Below, one piece after another: positions 33,924 to 42,669 of a DNA stretch of 64,000 nucleotides (the stretch's first letter is position 1; every line of letters begins with the position of its first letter). The stretch covers positions 146,936-210,935 of the forward strand of contig NZ_JAAIYP010000042.1 in the NCBI RefSeq assembly GCF_011022235.1, written 5' to 3'. A program made the translations under genes and the position numbers. The notes under the pieces are model-generated. The model did no database searches and was not told the DNA's origin. It worked only from the letters and a program-made list of their open reading frames with translations. The stretch is from Magnetospirillum aberrantis SpK. Lineage in GTDB: Bacteria > Pseudomonadota > Alphaproteobacteria > Rhodospirillales > Magnetospirillaceae.

Positions 33924-35849
33924 GTGACCTGCGCCCTTGTCACCCGCCCGCGCGAGGATTCCGAGGGGGTGTCGCGGGAATTGCGGGCCCGGGGCCTGAC
34001 GGTGGCGGTCGAGCCGCTTCTCGACATCGCCTATCTTGATGCCGCCATCGATGCCGAGGGTGTCCAGGGTATCCTGGCCACCTCGGCCAACGGCGTGCGC
34101 GCCTTGGCCCGATTGTTACCCGACCGCGACCTACCGGTGTGGGCGGTGGGCGACGCCTCGGCGCGCGAGGCGCGGGCATTGGGCTATGAACGGGTGGAAA
34201 GCGCCGGCGGCGACGTCCACAGTCTGGCGGCCCTGGTCAAGGACCGTTGCGAACCCGGAACAGGGGCCTTCCTGCATGCCGCCGGTTCGGTCACCGCCGG
34301 AGACCTGGCGGGATTGCTGGCCGAGGCCGGCTTCGCCGTCCGCCGGGTGGTCCTGTACGAGGCGCGTACCGCCACCGCCTTGTCCGACGACCTGACGCAG
34401 GCGTTGCGGAACGGCGGCATCGGTCTCGCCTTGTTTTTCTCTCCCCGCACCGCCGCTACCTTTGTTACCCTGGTGCAAGCCGCCGGATTGTCCGGGACGC
34501 TTCGCCCGCTTACCGCCTACGCGCTCAGCCGGGCCGTCGCCGACAAGCTGGCGCCTCTTTCCTGGGCGGCCGTCCGCGTGGCCGCCGTCCCGACCCAAGC
34601 CGCGTTGCTGGCGGCGCTCGAGGAGGATTTGGCCGCCGGCCGCATTTCCTCCGATCTCCAGAGGAGCAGCATGACCGAGACCCCGCCCGCCGCCGCGAAC
34701 GAGACCAAGACGCCGTCCCCCGAGGCCGCCCCGGAAGCCGCCGACGCGATTCCGGCCCCGGTCCCCGAGGAGGAGGTCGCCACCGAGGAAGCGGAAATCG
34801 CCGAGCCGGAGGTCGCGGCCGACGCCGCCAAGGGCCGTGGCTGGGTTCCGGTGGCCGCCGCCGTGGCGGTGGTCGCGGTGGCCGGTGTCGCCGCCCTGGT
34901 GTGGTCGGAAATGCGGACCAACGGCGGGACGCCGTCGCCCTTGGCTCCGGTCTTGTCGTCTGCCGAACCGGCGGCGTCCGGGCCGGTTGCGGCGCCCGCC
35001 GCCGTCTCGCCCGATCTGGCCGCCGAACTGGCCGCCACCCGCGACCGTCTGGCGGCGCTCGAGGCACGCCTGGGCCACGGCGGCGCGGCGGCGGTGGACC
35101 TGTCGCCGCTGGAAAGCCGCGTGGGGCAGACCGAGATGGCGGTCAAGGCCTTGCAGGCCCTGCCGCAGGTGCCGGCCAAGCTGGTGGACGAGGTGACGGA
35201 ACTGAGCGGCGCGGTCGCCGAACTCAAGCGGACTTCGGCCGACGCGGCGGCGGTGCTGCGGCTGGCCGACCGGGTGGAAAAGGCGGAAAGCGCCGTGCGC
35301 GACATGCAGGCGCGGCGCAGTTCCGCCGCTGCTCTGTTGCTGGCGGTGGGTCAGTTGCGCGAGGCGGTGGCCGCCGCCTTGCCGTATGACGGCGAGTTGC
35401 GGGCGCTCAAGGCCCTGGCCGGGGCCGACCCGGAAGTCGCCGCCGCCGCCGAAACCCTGAAATCCCATGCCGCGGTGGGTATTCCCACCCTGGCCATGCT
35501 GACCCAGCGCATGACCGTCCTGGCCCCGGCCGTGGTTCGCGCCCAGATCCTGCCCGAGGGTCAGGGCTGGTGGCGCCAGACCCTGGACCGCCTGGGCTCG
35601 CTGGTGACCATCGAACGCGAGGACGGCGCCGCCGCCGGCACCTCGCCGGCCGCTGTCGTCGCCCGTGCCCAAGGGGCGCTGGCGGTGGGTGACTTGGCTA
35701 TCGCCGTGACCGAGCTTGAGGCGCTGTCCGGCCCGCCGGCCGAGGTGGCGGCGCCGTGGCTTGCCGACGCGCGGGCCCGGCTTGCCGCCGGCCAAGCGCT
35801 GTCCGGGTTGACCGCCCATGTGGTCGCCGCCATCGGCGCGGGGCAATGA
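33924..35849 (+). CDS. hemD: HemD-mitofilin fusion: uroporphyrinogen-III synthase joined to a Mic60-like membrane protein
   Basis: 641 residues in one frame. Residues 1-240 are HemD (ALVTRPREDSEGVSREL, LATSANGVRAL, FLHAAGSVTAGDLAG, ALFFSPRTAATF), which cyclises hydroxymethylbilane. After an acidic Pro/Ala-rich linker (251-303) comes a transmembrane helix at 307-327. A long helical, coiled-coil-like region follows, and the C-terminus resembles bacterial mitofilin (COG4223). The start is GTG at 33924. Met250 at 34671 is preceded by a strong AGAGGAG, so a separate mitofilin polypeptide could also be made. No stop codon separates the two parts. The hemY ATG overlaps the stop. Confidence 0.88.
   Translation: MTCALVTRPREDSEGVSRELRARGLTVAVEPLLDIAYLDAAIDAEGVQGILATSANGVRALARLLPDRDLPVWAVGDASAREARALGYERVESAGGDVHSLAALVKDRCEPGTGAFLHAAGSVTAGDLAGLLAEAGFAVRRVVLYEARTATALSDDLTQALRNGGIGLALFFSPRTAATFVTLVQAAGLSGTLRPLTAYALSRAVADKLAPLSWAAVRVAAVPTQAALLAALEEDLAAGRISSDLQRSSMTETPPAAANETKTPSPEAAPEAADAIPAPVPEEEVATEEAEIAEPEVAADAAKGRGWVPVAAAVAVVAVAGVAALVWSEMRTNGGTPSPLAPVLSSAEPAASGPVAAPAAVSPDLAAELAATRDRLAALEARLGHGGAAAVDLSPLESRVGQTEMAVKALQALPQVPAKLVDEVTELSGAVAELKRTSADAAAVLRLADRVEKAESAVRDMQARRSSAAALLLAVGQLREAVAAALPYDGELRALKALAGADPEVAAAAETLKSHAAVGIPTLAMLTQRMTVLAPAVVRAQILPEGQGWWRQTLDRLGSLVTIEREDGAAAGTSPAAVVARAQGALAVGDLAIAVTELEALSGPPAEVAAPWLADARARLAAGQALSGLTAHVVAAIGAGQ
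34660..34673 (+). promoter_or_regulatory. Internal Shine-Dalgarno and ATG inside the hemD-mitofilin frame
   Basis: AGAGGAG at 34660-34666 lies 4 bp before ATG 34671, in frame with the fusion and exactly at the junction between the HemD domain and the mitofilin linker. It looks like the relic, or still active, start of a formerly separate gene. Confidence 0.6.
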
Positions 35850-37123
35850 CCATGATGCGCCGGCTTTCCCTGTTCGTCGTCGTCACCGCCTTGTTGGTGG
35901 CGGGTGCCGTGTGGCTGGCCGAACGGCCGGGTCAGGCGGTGATTCATTGGCTGGGGTGGAAGATCACCGCGCCCGTGCCGCTGGTGCTGGGCGGCCTGTT
36001 GGCGCTGCTGCTGCTGGGGACGCTGGCGCTCAGGGTGTTCCGCGCGGTGCTGGCGACACCCGGCCGGTGGCTGGCGGCGCGACGGGCGCGGCGCACCCGC
36101 GACGGCTATCGCGCGTTGTCCGATGGTTTGGCCGCCGTCGCCGCCGGTGATGGACGCGGTGCGCGGCGTCTGGCCCGGCGTGCCGACAAATTGCTGGCCG
36201 ATTCGTCCCTGACCGGGTTGTTGACCGCCCAGGCGGCGACGTTGTCGGGCGATGCGGCGGAAGCGGAAAACCGCCTGTCGGCCATGGTCGAACGGCCCGA
36301 GACCGCCCTGCTGGGCCTCAAGGGGCTGATGGATCAGGCGCTTCTTCGCCACGATCACGCCGCCGCGCTGGATTACGCCCGCCGCGCCTGGGCGCTGGGG
36401 GGACCGGCGGTGGGACTGGCCGCCACCTTGTTCGACCTTCAGGCCCGCGCCGGCCATTGGGCCGAAGCCGCCGCCACCCTGGACGAGGCCAAGAAGCGCG
36501 ACGCGCTGTCGGGCGGCACCTTGGCCCGTTTCCGCGCCCTGACCTTGCTGGAGCGGTCGCGGGGGGAACGCGATCCGGTCCTGGCCCGCGATCTGGCCAT
36601 CGCCGCCCATCGTGCCGATCCCGGTTTCGTGGCGGCGGCGGCCCAGGCGGCGTTGGCGCTGCATCGCGCCGACAAGCCGCGCAAGGCCGCCAGCCTGTTG
36701 CTGACCACCTGGCGGATCGCGCCGCATCCCGATCTGGTCGAGGCCTGGCTGGCCCTGGCCCCGGCGGAAACGCCGCTGCAACGGGTCAAGCGGCTGGACA
36801 AGCTGGTCAAGGCCAATCCCGATGCCGCCGACGGCCATGTCGCCCTGGCCGAGGCGGCCCTGGCCGTCAAGCTGTGGGGATTGGCGCGCAGCCATCTGGA
36901 ACGTGCCTTGGAGCAGCGTCCGACCACCGGTCTTTATGTGCTGTTGGCGCGACTTGAACGCGAGGAACGTGGCGACGAACATGCCGCCACCGCCTGGATG
37001 GCCAAGACCGCCGCCGCTCCGGTCGAGCCGGCGTGGATCTGTGCCACCTGCGCCAAGCCCACCGACCGCTGGCAGGTCACTTGTCCCCATTGCGGGGCGG
37101 TGGACAGCCTGGAGTGGAAGTAA
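35846..37123 (+). CDS. hemY: HemY-like membrane protein with TPR region and C-terminal zinc ribbon
   Basis: 425 residues. Two transmembrane helices (about 5-25 and 43-65) form the HemY N-terminal domain; helical TPR-like repeats follow in the cytosol or at the membrane face. The C-terminus carries CATC (399-402) and CPHC (413-416), a likely zinc ribbon. The family is named for its place in hem operons; its molecular role in heme biosynthesis is unsettled, and it is not the protoporphyrinogen oxidase also called HemY. The ATG at 35846 overlaps the upstream stop (ATGA), so translation is coupled. It ends 1 bp from the convergent Bax-like gene. Confidence 0.88.
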   Translation: MTMMRRLSLFVVVTALLVAGAVWLAERPGQAVIHWLGWKITAPVPLVLGGLLALLLLGTLALRVFRAVLATPGRWLAARRARRTRDGYRALSDGLAAVAAGDGRGARRLARRADKLLADSSLTGLLTAQAATLSGDAAEAENRLSAMVERPETALLGLKGLMDQALLRHDHAAALDYARRAWALGGPAVGLAATLFDLQARAGHWAEAAATLDEAKKRDALSGGTLARFRALTLLERSRGERDPVLARDLAIAAHRADPGFVAAAAQAALALHRADKPRKAASLLLTTWRIAPHPDLVEAWLALAPAETPLQRVKRLDKLVKANPDAADGHVALAEAALAVKLWGLARSHLERALEQRPTTGLYVLLARLEREERGDEHAATAWMAKTAAAPVEPAWICATCAKPTDRWQVTCPHCGAVDSLEWK

Positions 37124-37124
37124 C

Positions 37125-38027
37125 TCAGCTTTCGCGCAGACGGTTGCGGTCGATGCGGCTGTGGTCGAAGCGGTCCAGCCGGTTGCCGCGAATCAGCGCG
37201 CGGATGGTCTGGACATAGGCGTCGCCTCGCTCCGAATAACGCGACAGGCTGCCGGCCAGGGTGGCGCCGTCGGGGGTTTCTCCCCTGGCCCGTGCCGTGG
37301 CCCGCGCCCGGCGAAGCCCCTCATAGGCCGGATGGCTGTTGAGGTTGTGGACATAGGCCCGCACCGCCTCGTGCAGGGTGGTGAAGGCGGCCATGCGCTG
37401 ACCGGCCGGGTCGCCCTTAGGGGTGACGGCGCTGCCGGTGTGTCCGAACAGGTTGTTGGCCTCGCGCACGAAACGCGACGTGCCCCAGCCCGATTCCTCG
37501 GCCGCCTGGGCCAGGGCCAGGGACGGCGGCACCAAGTCCACCTTGCGCAGCAATTGGGACAGGTTCGCGCCCTCGGCCCGGTAACGCACCGCCAGGGCTT
37601 CCAGCCAGGCCGGGTCCTGGGGCAGACGGCCGTCGGCCATGGCCTCCAGACGATGGCGATCCTGGGCGATCTCTTCGTTGACCACCAGCACCAGCGGCAG
37701 CATCAGGCGCAGGAAAACACGCTTCTTGGCGTCGATCTCGGCCATCTGGTCAAGGTCGTCGGGCACTGTCGACAGGAACAGCGGCGGCACGGTGCCGGTT
37801 TCGGCCACCGTGTCCAGGCGATAGCCGATGCGGGTGAAGACGGCGTGCAGACCATCGGCGCTGCCCAGTTCGCTGGTACTGAGATTGCGCTCCAGCCCGA
37901 CCGGCTTGCCCAGGGAAACCTCGCTGCGCAGCGGCGAGGAAACACCGCCCAGGACCAGCCCGTACAGGGCCCCCACCGCCACGGCCAGGGTGCCGACACC
38001 AAAAAGAACGGCTTTGTTTTGCGCCAT
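37125..38027 (-). CDS. Bax-like glucosaminidase-domain protein
   Basis: 300 residues. One N-terminal hydrophobic segment (about 7-28) acts as signal anchor or signal peptide. The glucosaminidase-type core is LALAQAAEESGWGTSRFVREANNLFGHTG, with the Glu of EESGWG in the catalytic position. HEAVRAYVHNLNSHPAYEGLR is the conserved second block of Bax-type proteins. It probably acts on peptidoglycan glycan strands in the periplasm. It is convergent with hemY (1-bp gap). The nfu-type gene lies upstream on the same strand, beyond a terminator. Confidence 0.88.
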   Translation of the reverse strand: MAQNKAVLFGVGTLAVAVGALYGLVLGGVSSPLRSEVSLGKPVGLERNLSTSELGSADGLHAVFTRIGYRLDTVAETGTVPPLFLSTVPDDLDQMAEIDAKKRVFLRLMLPLVLVVNEEIAQDRHRLEAMADGRLPQDPAWLEALAVRYRAEGANLSQLLRKVDLVPPSLALAQAAEESGWGTSRFVREANNLFGHTGSAVTPKGDPAGQRMAAFTTLHEAVRAYVHNLNSHPAYEGLRRARATARARGETPDGATLAGSLSRYSERGDAYVQTIRALIRGNRLDRFDHSRIDRNRLRES

Positions 38028-38061
38028 GCAAATCTCCTTCTGCCGTCTACCCTAGCCAAAC

Positions 38062-38095
38062 AAAAATGGCGGCCGTGTGGCCGCCATTGAAAAAA
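38062..38095 (-). terminator. Rho-independent terminator after the NifU-like gene
   Basis: AATGGCGGCC (38065-38074) pairs perfectly with GGCCGCCATT (38079-38088) around a GTGT loop. On the minus strand the stem is followed by TTTTTG. The other side carries GAAAAAAG, so the element is nearly symmetrical. Confidence 0.85.
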
Positions 38096-38113
38096 GTGCT
38101 TTCAGGTGCCTGT

Positions 38114-38662
38114 TTACTGGACGGCCTGAACCGCGACCACTTCCGGCACATAGTACTTGAGCATGTTCTCGATGCCGTGCTTGAGCGTGGCGGTCGAGCT
38201 GGGGCAACCCGAGCACGCGCCCTGGAGGTGCAGGTAGACGATACCGTCCTCGAAGGCGCGGAAGATGATATCGCCGCCGTCCTGGGCCACCGCCGGACGG
38301 ACGCGGGTGTCCAGCAATTCCTTGATCTGCTTGACCACGTCGGAATCGCCCTCGGACCCCTCGGCGCCGGTGCCGGCATCGGTGATCACCGGCGCGCCGG
38401 AATTGAAATGGTCCATGATGGCGGCCAAAACCAGCGGCTTGAGCACCGACCAATCCGTCTCGGCGGTCTTGCCGACGGTGATGAAGTCGCCGCCCAGGAA
38501 CACGCTGGCGACGCCGTCGACGTCGAACAGGCGGCTGGCCAGCGGCGAACTGGCCGAGCCTTCCTTGGTCAGGAAGTCGGCGGTGCCATGGGTCATGACC
38601 TCGCGACCGGGCAGGAACTTCAAGGTCGAGGGATTGGGGGTCGGTTCGGTTTGGATGAACAT
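38114..38662 (-). CDS. NifU-like iron-sulfur cluster carrier (Nfu)
   Basis: 182 residues. The N-terminal Nfu_N domain begins MFIQTEPTPNPSTLKFLPG. The C-terminal NifU domain has VRPAVAQDGGDIIF and the cluster-binding CSGC motif at 150-153. Proteins of this layout carry Fe-S clusters to target enzymes in alphaproteobacteria and mitochondria. The ATG at 38662 gives the highly conserved start. It has its own terminator just downstream and a 108-bp gap to the UspA gene upstream. Confidence 0.96.
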   Translation of the reverse strand: MFIQTEPTPNPSTLKFLPGREVMTHGTADFLTKEGSASSPLASRLFDVDGVASVFLGGDFITVGKTAETDWSVLKPLVLAAIMDHFNSGAPVITDAGTGAEGSEGDSDVVKQIKELLDTRVRPAVAQDGGDIIFRAFEDGIVYLHLQGACSGCPSSTATLKHGIENMLKYYVPEVVAVQAVQ

Positions 38663-38770
38663 GGAAATCCTCGTTCTAGGCGTCGCGGGGGTAAGGGCGC
38701 GCAGCGGAAGCCGATAATCCTAAATGGCCCCGGCCGGGGTCTGAGTCAAGGGAAAGACTGAGCGGACAAC

Positions 38771-39244
38771 TTAGGTAATGGCGTCGATCTGTTCGGGTTT
38801 CAGGTGGCCGGGCACGATGGTGACGGGAACGCGCAGCCGGCCGACGAACTTGCCGGTCAGCGCGGTGACCAGGGGTCCCGGCCCGCGCGGCCCGGTGTCG
38901 GCGGCCAGCACCAGGATGGAAATCTGCGGTTCCTCGTCGATCAGGGCGATCAATTGCTCGCGCGGGTTGCCCTCGCGCACATAAAGGATGGGCAGTTGGC
39001 CCGAGAACTCGTTGACCTCGGCGGCAAGGCGCTGCAACAGCTCCTCGGCGTCCTGGCGGGCCTCTTCCTCCATCAGGTTGGCGATGGCCATGAAATGCTG
39101 GTACTCGTTCGGTTCCAGCACCCGGAGCAGGGCGACGCGGCCGCCGGTATGGCGGGCACGGGCGCAGGCATAGCGCAGCGCGGCGCGCATTTCCTCGCTG
39201 TCGTCCACCACCACCAGGAACACTCGGGTCTGTTCGGCCGTCAT
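38771..39244 (-). CDS. Universal stress protein UspA family
   Basis: 157 residues, a single Usp domain. RVFLVVVDDSEEMRAALRYAC begins the fold. LVLAADTGPRGPGPLVTALTGKFVGRLRVPVTIVPG corresponds to the ATP-binding glycine loop, although the pattern departs from the classic G-2x-G-9x-G-S/T. It is a cytosolic stress-related nucleotide-binding protein. The ATG at 39244 follows GAAGGGATC. Stands between the nfu-type gene and the TIGR02186 gene; no operon partner is clear. Confidence 0.88.
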   Translation of the reverse strand: MTAEQTRVFLVVVDDSEEMRAALRYACARARHTGGRVALLRVLEPNEYQHFMAIANLMEEEARQDAEELLQRLAAEVNEFSGQLPILYVREGNPREQLIALIDEEPQISILVLAADTGPRGPGPLVTALTGKFVGRLRVPVTIVPGHLKPEQIDAIT

Positions 39245-39303
39245 GATGATCCCTTCTCCCCGTGGTTTTCTTGTTGGCCACCGCCGCAATGGGTTGGCCG
39301 GCA

Positions 39304-40065
39304 TTACTTGCGGAAGATCGCCGCCGCCGCCCAGCCGGCGCCGGCCGCCAACAGGATGGCGATGATACCGTAGGCCGCGGCCTGTTGGTGGGCGAAATCG
39401 AACACGTCGGCGCCCAGGCCGATCTTGGACACCACCAAGGGCGTGGTCTGGGCGCTGGCCACCTCGCCGTCGACCATCAGGTAGACCTCGACCAGATAGG
39501 TGCCCACCGGCACGTTGGCGGGAAAATGCATCTCGGTGCGGAACAGGCGGTTGCCGAGAAAGCCGATGTCCTGGACACCGTCGCCGTAAAGCCCCTGTCT
39601 TTGTTTCAGCCGGATCAGGGCATCGCGGTATTGCGGGCTGTCGGCGCGTTCGTCGCGGGGATGGATGTCGAGGTCAAGCGCCTCAAGCCCGATCTGGTGG
39701 CGTTCCAGCACCGCCTGGGGGGCGATCTCGGCCAAAGGCTTACTGGCGGCGACGCGATAGAAGGATGGCGCGTCGCGGACCTCGGCCAGACCGGAATTGA
39801 TCCAGATGCCGGCGTTGCGCGCCTTGCGGCGGACGATTTCGCCATGGTTGGGGCCGCGCACCACGACGACGACGTCACCGCCGCGCGAGGCATCCTCGAC
39901 GGCGCCGAACAACAAGACGTCGGTGCCGGCGAAGCCGGTGGTGATGGCCACCAGATGGCGCGACAGATCGGCCACCAAAGGTTCGGCGGCTCGTGCCGCC
40001 GACGCCCACAGGCCGGCCAACAGGGCAAGGAACAAGACGACCGGCCGTCCGTTTCCGCCCGCCAT
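39304..40065 (-). CDS. TIGR02186 family transmembrane protein
   Basis: 253 residues. A signal peptide at about 1-26 (ends ARA) and a C-terminal helix at about 230-250 (YGIIAILLAAGAGWAAAAIF) make it a periplasmic protein anchored at its C-terminus. The body (VADLSRHLVAITTGFAGTDVLLFGAV, VVVVRGPNHGEIVRRKARNAGIWIN) matches a conserved alphaproteobacterial family often found next to a TSUP-type permease; no such permease is here. Function unknown. It starts 2 bp from the stop of the DUF2333 gene upstream. Confidence 0.88.
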   Translation of the reverse strand: MAGGNGRPVVLFLALLAGLWASAARAAEPLVADLSRHLVAITTGFAGTDVLLFGAVEDASRGGDVVVVVRGPNHGEIVRRKARNAGIWINSGLAEVRDAPSFYRVAASKPLAEIAPQAVLERHQIGLEALDLDIHPRDERADSPQYRDALIRLKQRQGLYGDGVQDIGFLGNRLFRTEMHFPANVPVGTYLVEVYLMVDGEVASAQTTPLVVSKIGLGADVFDFAHQQAAAYGIIAILLAAGAGWAAAAIFRK

Positions 40066-40067
40066 GC

Positions 40068-41030
40068 TCAGCTCGCCAGTTTTTCGGCGATCCCGGCCAA
40101 GATCGCGCGGGCGCGCAACAGATAGAACCCCTGCGCGGTCAGATGGCTGGGAACGAAGGTTCCGTCGGGAGCGCCGTTCAGGACCACCAGCGGCTCAAGC
40201 GCCGCCGCCGCCTGCAAGGCTTCGATCATCTGGCGCCACTCGACCGCCAGATTACGGTCGGTCAGCACCTGGGCGAAATCGCCGCCCAATTCGCGCAGCA
40301 TCAGGCCATAGGCGTAGACCCGGCCCTTGGTGCCGTAGAACAGGTCGTCCGCCTTGGTGTCGAACAGTGCCGAATGGTTCTCGGCCAGATGGCGGTCGGT
40401 GTTGGCCGAGATGATGTCCAGGTCGCGGCCGATGGCGCTGACCACTTGGGCCAAGGTGGCGGCGTCAAGGTCCAGACCCGGCCCGCCACCGGCCAGGGAG
40501 CGGTTGAACTCCACCAGATTGCGGGCGGCGCCACGGTACATCTTCTCGCTCGAGGCGGTCGGCGCCCACGAGGTCGAGGGGTCGAACTTCCACACCGTTC
40601 CGGGATACTTCAGCAATCCGGCGGCCCGTTCCAGTTCGGACACCGGGCCTTGACCGTGGTCGCTGGCGGCGGCCAGGGCGGCGGACATCCGGCCTACCGC
40701 GGTGGCAATGCCCTGTTGGAAGGCGGGGGTGTCGTCCAGCCACCAGCCGGGGGTGAAGAACGGGTCGTTGGCGGCCCAATTGTGCTGGTCGATCTCGCGG
40801 AACACCAGTCGGGCGGCGATGGCCACCGCCCGGCTCTGGCCGGTTTCCACCGATCCGGGGCCGAAATCGAAATCGTCGTCGATGACGTGGGTGATCGCCA
40901 TGCCGATTCCCAGGGCACCGACAAAGCCGATCACCACCAGCGCGGCCGCCCACCACCATCCCGGCGACGCGGCACGCCGCAATGCGTCGCGAAGGGTATC
41001 GGGGCGGAAACGGGGCAAGGGCTCGGTCAT
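40068..41030 (-). CDS. DUF2333 family protein
   Basis: 320 residues. One transmembrane helix at about 25-48 (WWWAAALVVIGFVGALGIGMAIT) anchors a helical periplasmic domain. DFDFGPGSVETGQSRAVAIAARLV, HNWAANDPFFTPGWWLDDTPAFQQG and WKFDPSTSWAPTASSEKMYRGAA are the conserved DUF2333 blocks. No catalytic motif is seen. It forms a pair with the TIGR02186 gene downstream (2-bp gap). Function unknown. Confidence 0.85.
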   Translation of the reverse strand: MTEPLPRFRPDTLRDALRRAASPGWWWAAALVVIGFVGALGIGMAITHVIDDDFDFGPGSVETGQSRAVAIAARLVFREIDQHNWAANDPFFTPGWWLDDTPAFQQGIATAVGRMSAALAAASDHGQGPVSELERAAGLLKYPGTVWKFDPSTSWAPTASSEKMYRGAARNLVEFNRSLAGGGPGLDLDAATLAQVVSAIGRDLDIISANTDRHLAENHSALFDTKADDLFYGTKGRVYAYGLMLRELGGDFAQVLTDRNLAVEWRQMIEALQAAAALEPLVVLNGAPDGTFVPSHLTAQGFYLLRARAILAGIAEKLAS

Positions 41031-41080
41031 GTCTCTCTCTGTCCGGCGGGGGGCCTTGTTGATTGCTTACGACGGTGGTC

Positions 41081-41110
41081 GCGCCAACGCAAGCTTACTT
41101 GCGTCGGCGC
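41081..41110 (-). repeat. Hairpin spanning the murJ stop codon
   Basis: GCGCCAACGCAAG (41081-41093) pairs with CTTGCGTCGGCGC (41098-41110), one G-T wobble, around a 4-nt loop. The right arm lies inside the last codons of murJ and the stop codon lies at the loop. No T-run follows on the minus strand, so it is probably an mRNA 3'-end structure rather than a standard terminator. Confidence 0.45.
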
Positions 41111-42636
41111 ATCATGGCCTTGACCTCGCCGGCGCGTGCGGCGCCCAGCACATGCGCCGCCATCGCGAAGACCACAAGGCCGATCGTCACCAGCGCCGAC
41201 ACCACCGCCAACGCCTGCCAGGTGTGCACCGCCCACGGCCACGCCCAGGCCTTTGCCGCCCACAATGCGCCGGCCATGGCCGCCGCCGCCAGCACGATGC
41301 GCGGGCCGCGTGACAACAGCCGCGCGTCCATGGAGAAAAAGCCGCGCCGGGCCAGGATGACCGCCAGGGCGACGACGTTGAACCACGCCGCCAGGGCGGT
41401 GGACAGGGCCATGCCCACATGGGCCAGGGGGCCGATCAGCGCCAGGTTGAGGGCGACGTTCAGGGCCATGGTGGCGCCGGCCACCTTGACCGGGGTGCGG
41501 GTGTCCTCGCGCGCGAAGAAGGCCGGCGCCAGCACCTTGACCAGCACATAGGCCGGCAGGCCGATGGCGAAGGCCACCAGGGCGTCGGCGGTGGCCGCCG
41601 TCTCGGCGGCGCCGAAGCTGCCGCGCTGGAACAAGACGCGGATCACCGGCTCGGCCAGCACCATCAGCGCGGCGGCGGCCGGCAGGGTCATCAACAGGGC
41701 GAATTCCATGGCGCGGTTCTGGCTTTCGCGCGCCGCCTCGAACTCGCCGGCCTTGAGCTGGCGGGACAGCAGCGGCAACAGCGCCGTGCCGATGGCGATG
41801 CCGACCACGCCCAGCGGCAACTGGTTGACCCGGTCGGCGTAGTTCAGATACGACACCGCGCCGTTGGCCACCGTCGAGGCGATCATGGTGTTGATCACCA
41901 GGTTGACCTGATAGACGCCGGCGCCGATGGCGCCAGGCACGATGCGCCGGCCCAACAGCTTGACCTCGGGGCTCAGGCGCGGGCGCACGACGCGCAACGG
42001 CATGCCGGCCTTGCGCACCGAGAACACCAGCCACGAGAACTGGGCCACGCCGGCGGCGAAGGTGCCCCAGGCCAAGGCGTGGCCCGGCGTCTGGGTATAG
42101 GGGTTGAGCGCCCACAATCCGGCCATGGCCACCAGATTGAGCAGGACCGGCGTGCCGGCGGCGGCGGCGAAACGGCCCAACGAGTTGAGCACCCCGGCCT
42201 GAAGCGAGGTCAACGAGATGAACAGAAGATAGGGAAAGCAGATGCGCGAGAATTCGGTCGCCAGTTGAAGCTTGCCGGCGACGTCGGAAAAGCCCGGCGC
42301 CAGGGCGTAGACCGCCCACGGCATGGCCAGCTCGACCAGGGCGACGAAGATTCCCAAGGTCAGCGCCATCACCGCCAGCGCCTGTTCGGCGAAGCTGCGG
42401 GCCTGGGCCTCGCCCTCGGCCAGCTTGCCGGTGAACAGCGGCACGAAGGCGGCGTTGAAGGCCCCTTCGGCGAACAGCGACCGGAACAGGTTGGGAAAGC
42501 GGAAGGCGACGAAGAAGGCGTCGGCGATCGCCCCCGCCCCCATGAAATGGGCGATCATCATCTCGCGCATCAGGCCGGTGACGCGCGACAGCATGGTGAA
42601 ACCGCCGACGGTGGCGATGGATCGGAACAGGCTCAT
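41095..42636 (-). CDS. murJ: Lipid II flippase MurJ (MviN)
   Basis: 513 residues with about 14 hydrophobic helices, the size and topology of MurJ. The N-terminus SLFRSIATVGGFTMLSRVTGLMREMMIA and AFRFPNLFRSLFAEGAFNAAFVPLF are diagnostic, including the conserved Arg residues that line the central cavity. It moves lipid II across the inner membrane for peptidoglycan synthesis. The ATG at 42636 is preferred over a TTG at 42642. It follows glnD by 33 bp, giving a mutS-glnD-murJ order common in alphaproteobacteria. Confidence 0.96.
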   Translation of the reverse strand: MSLFRSIATVGGFTMLSRVTGLMREMMIAHFMGAGAIADAFFVAFRFPNLFRSLFAEGAFNAAFVPLFTGKLAEGEAQARSFAEQALAVMALTLGIFVALVELAMPWAVYALAPGFSDVAGKLQLATEFSRICFPYLLFISLTSLQAGVLNSLGRFAAAAGTPVLLNLVAMAGLWALNPYTQTPGHALAWGTFAAGVAQFSWLVFSVRKAGMPLRVVRPRLSPEVKLLGRRIVPGAIGAGVYQVNLVINTMIASTVANGAVSYLNYADRVNQLPLGVVGIAIGTALLPLLSRQLKAGEFEAARESQNRAMEFALLMTLPAAAALMVLAEPVIRVLFQRGSFGAAETAATADALVAFAIGLPAYVLVKVLAPAFFAREDTRTPVKVAGATMALNVALNLALIGPLAHVGMALSTALAAWFNVVALAVILARRGFFSMDARLLSRGPRIVLAAAAMAGALWAAKAWAWPWAVHTWQALAVVSALVTIGLVVFAMAAHVLGAARAGEVKAMMRRRK

Positions 42637-42669
42637 GGACAAGCGTTTAGCGCAGAATTGCTTAACGCG

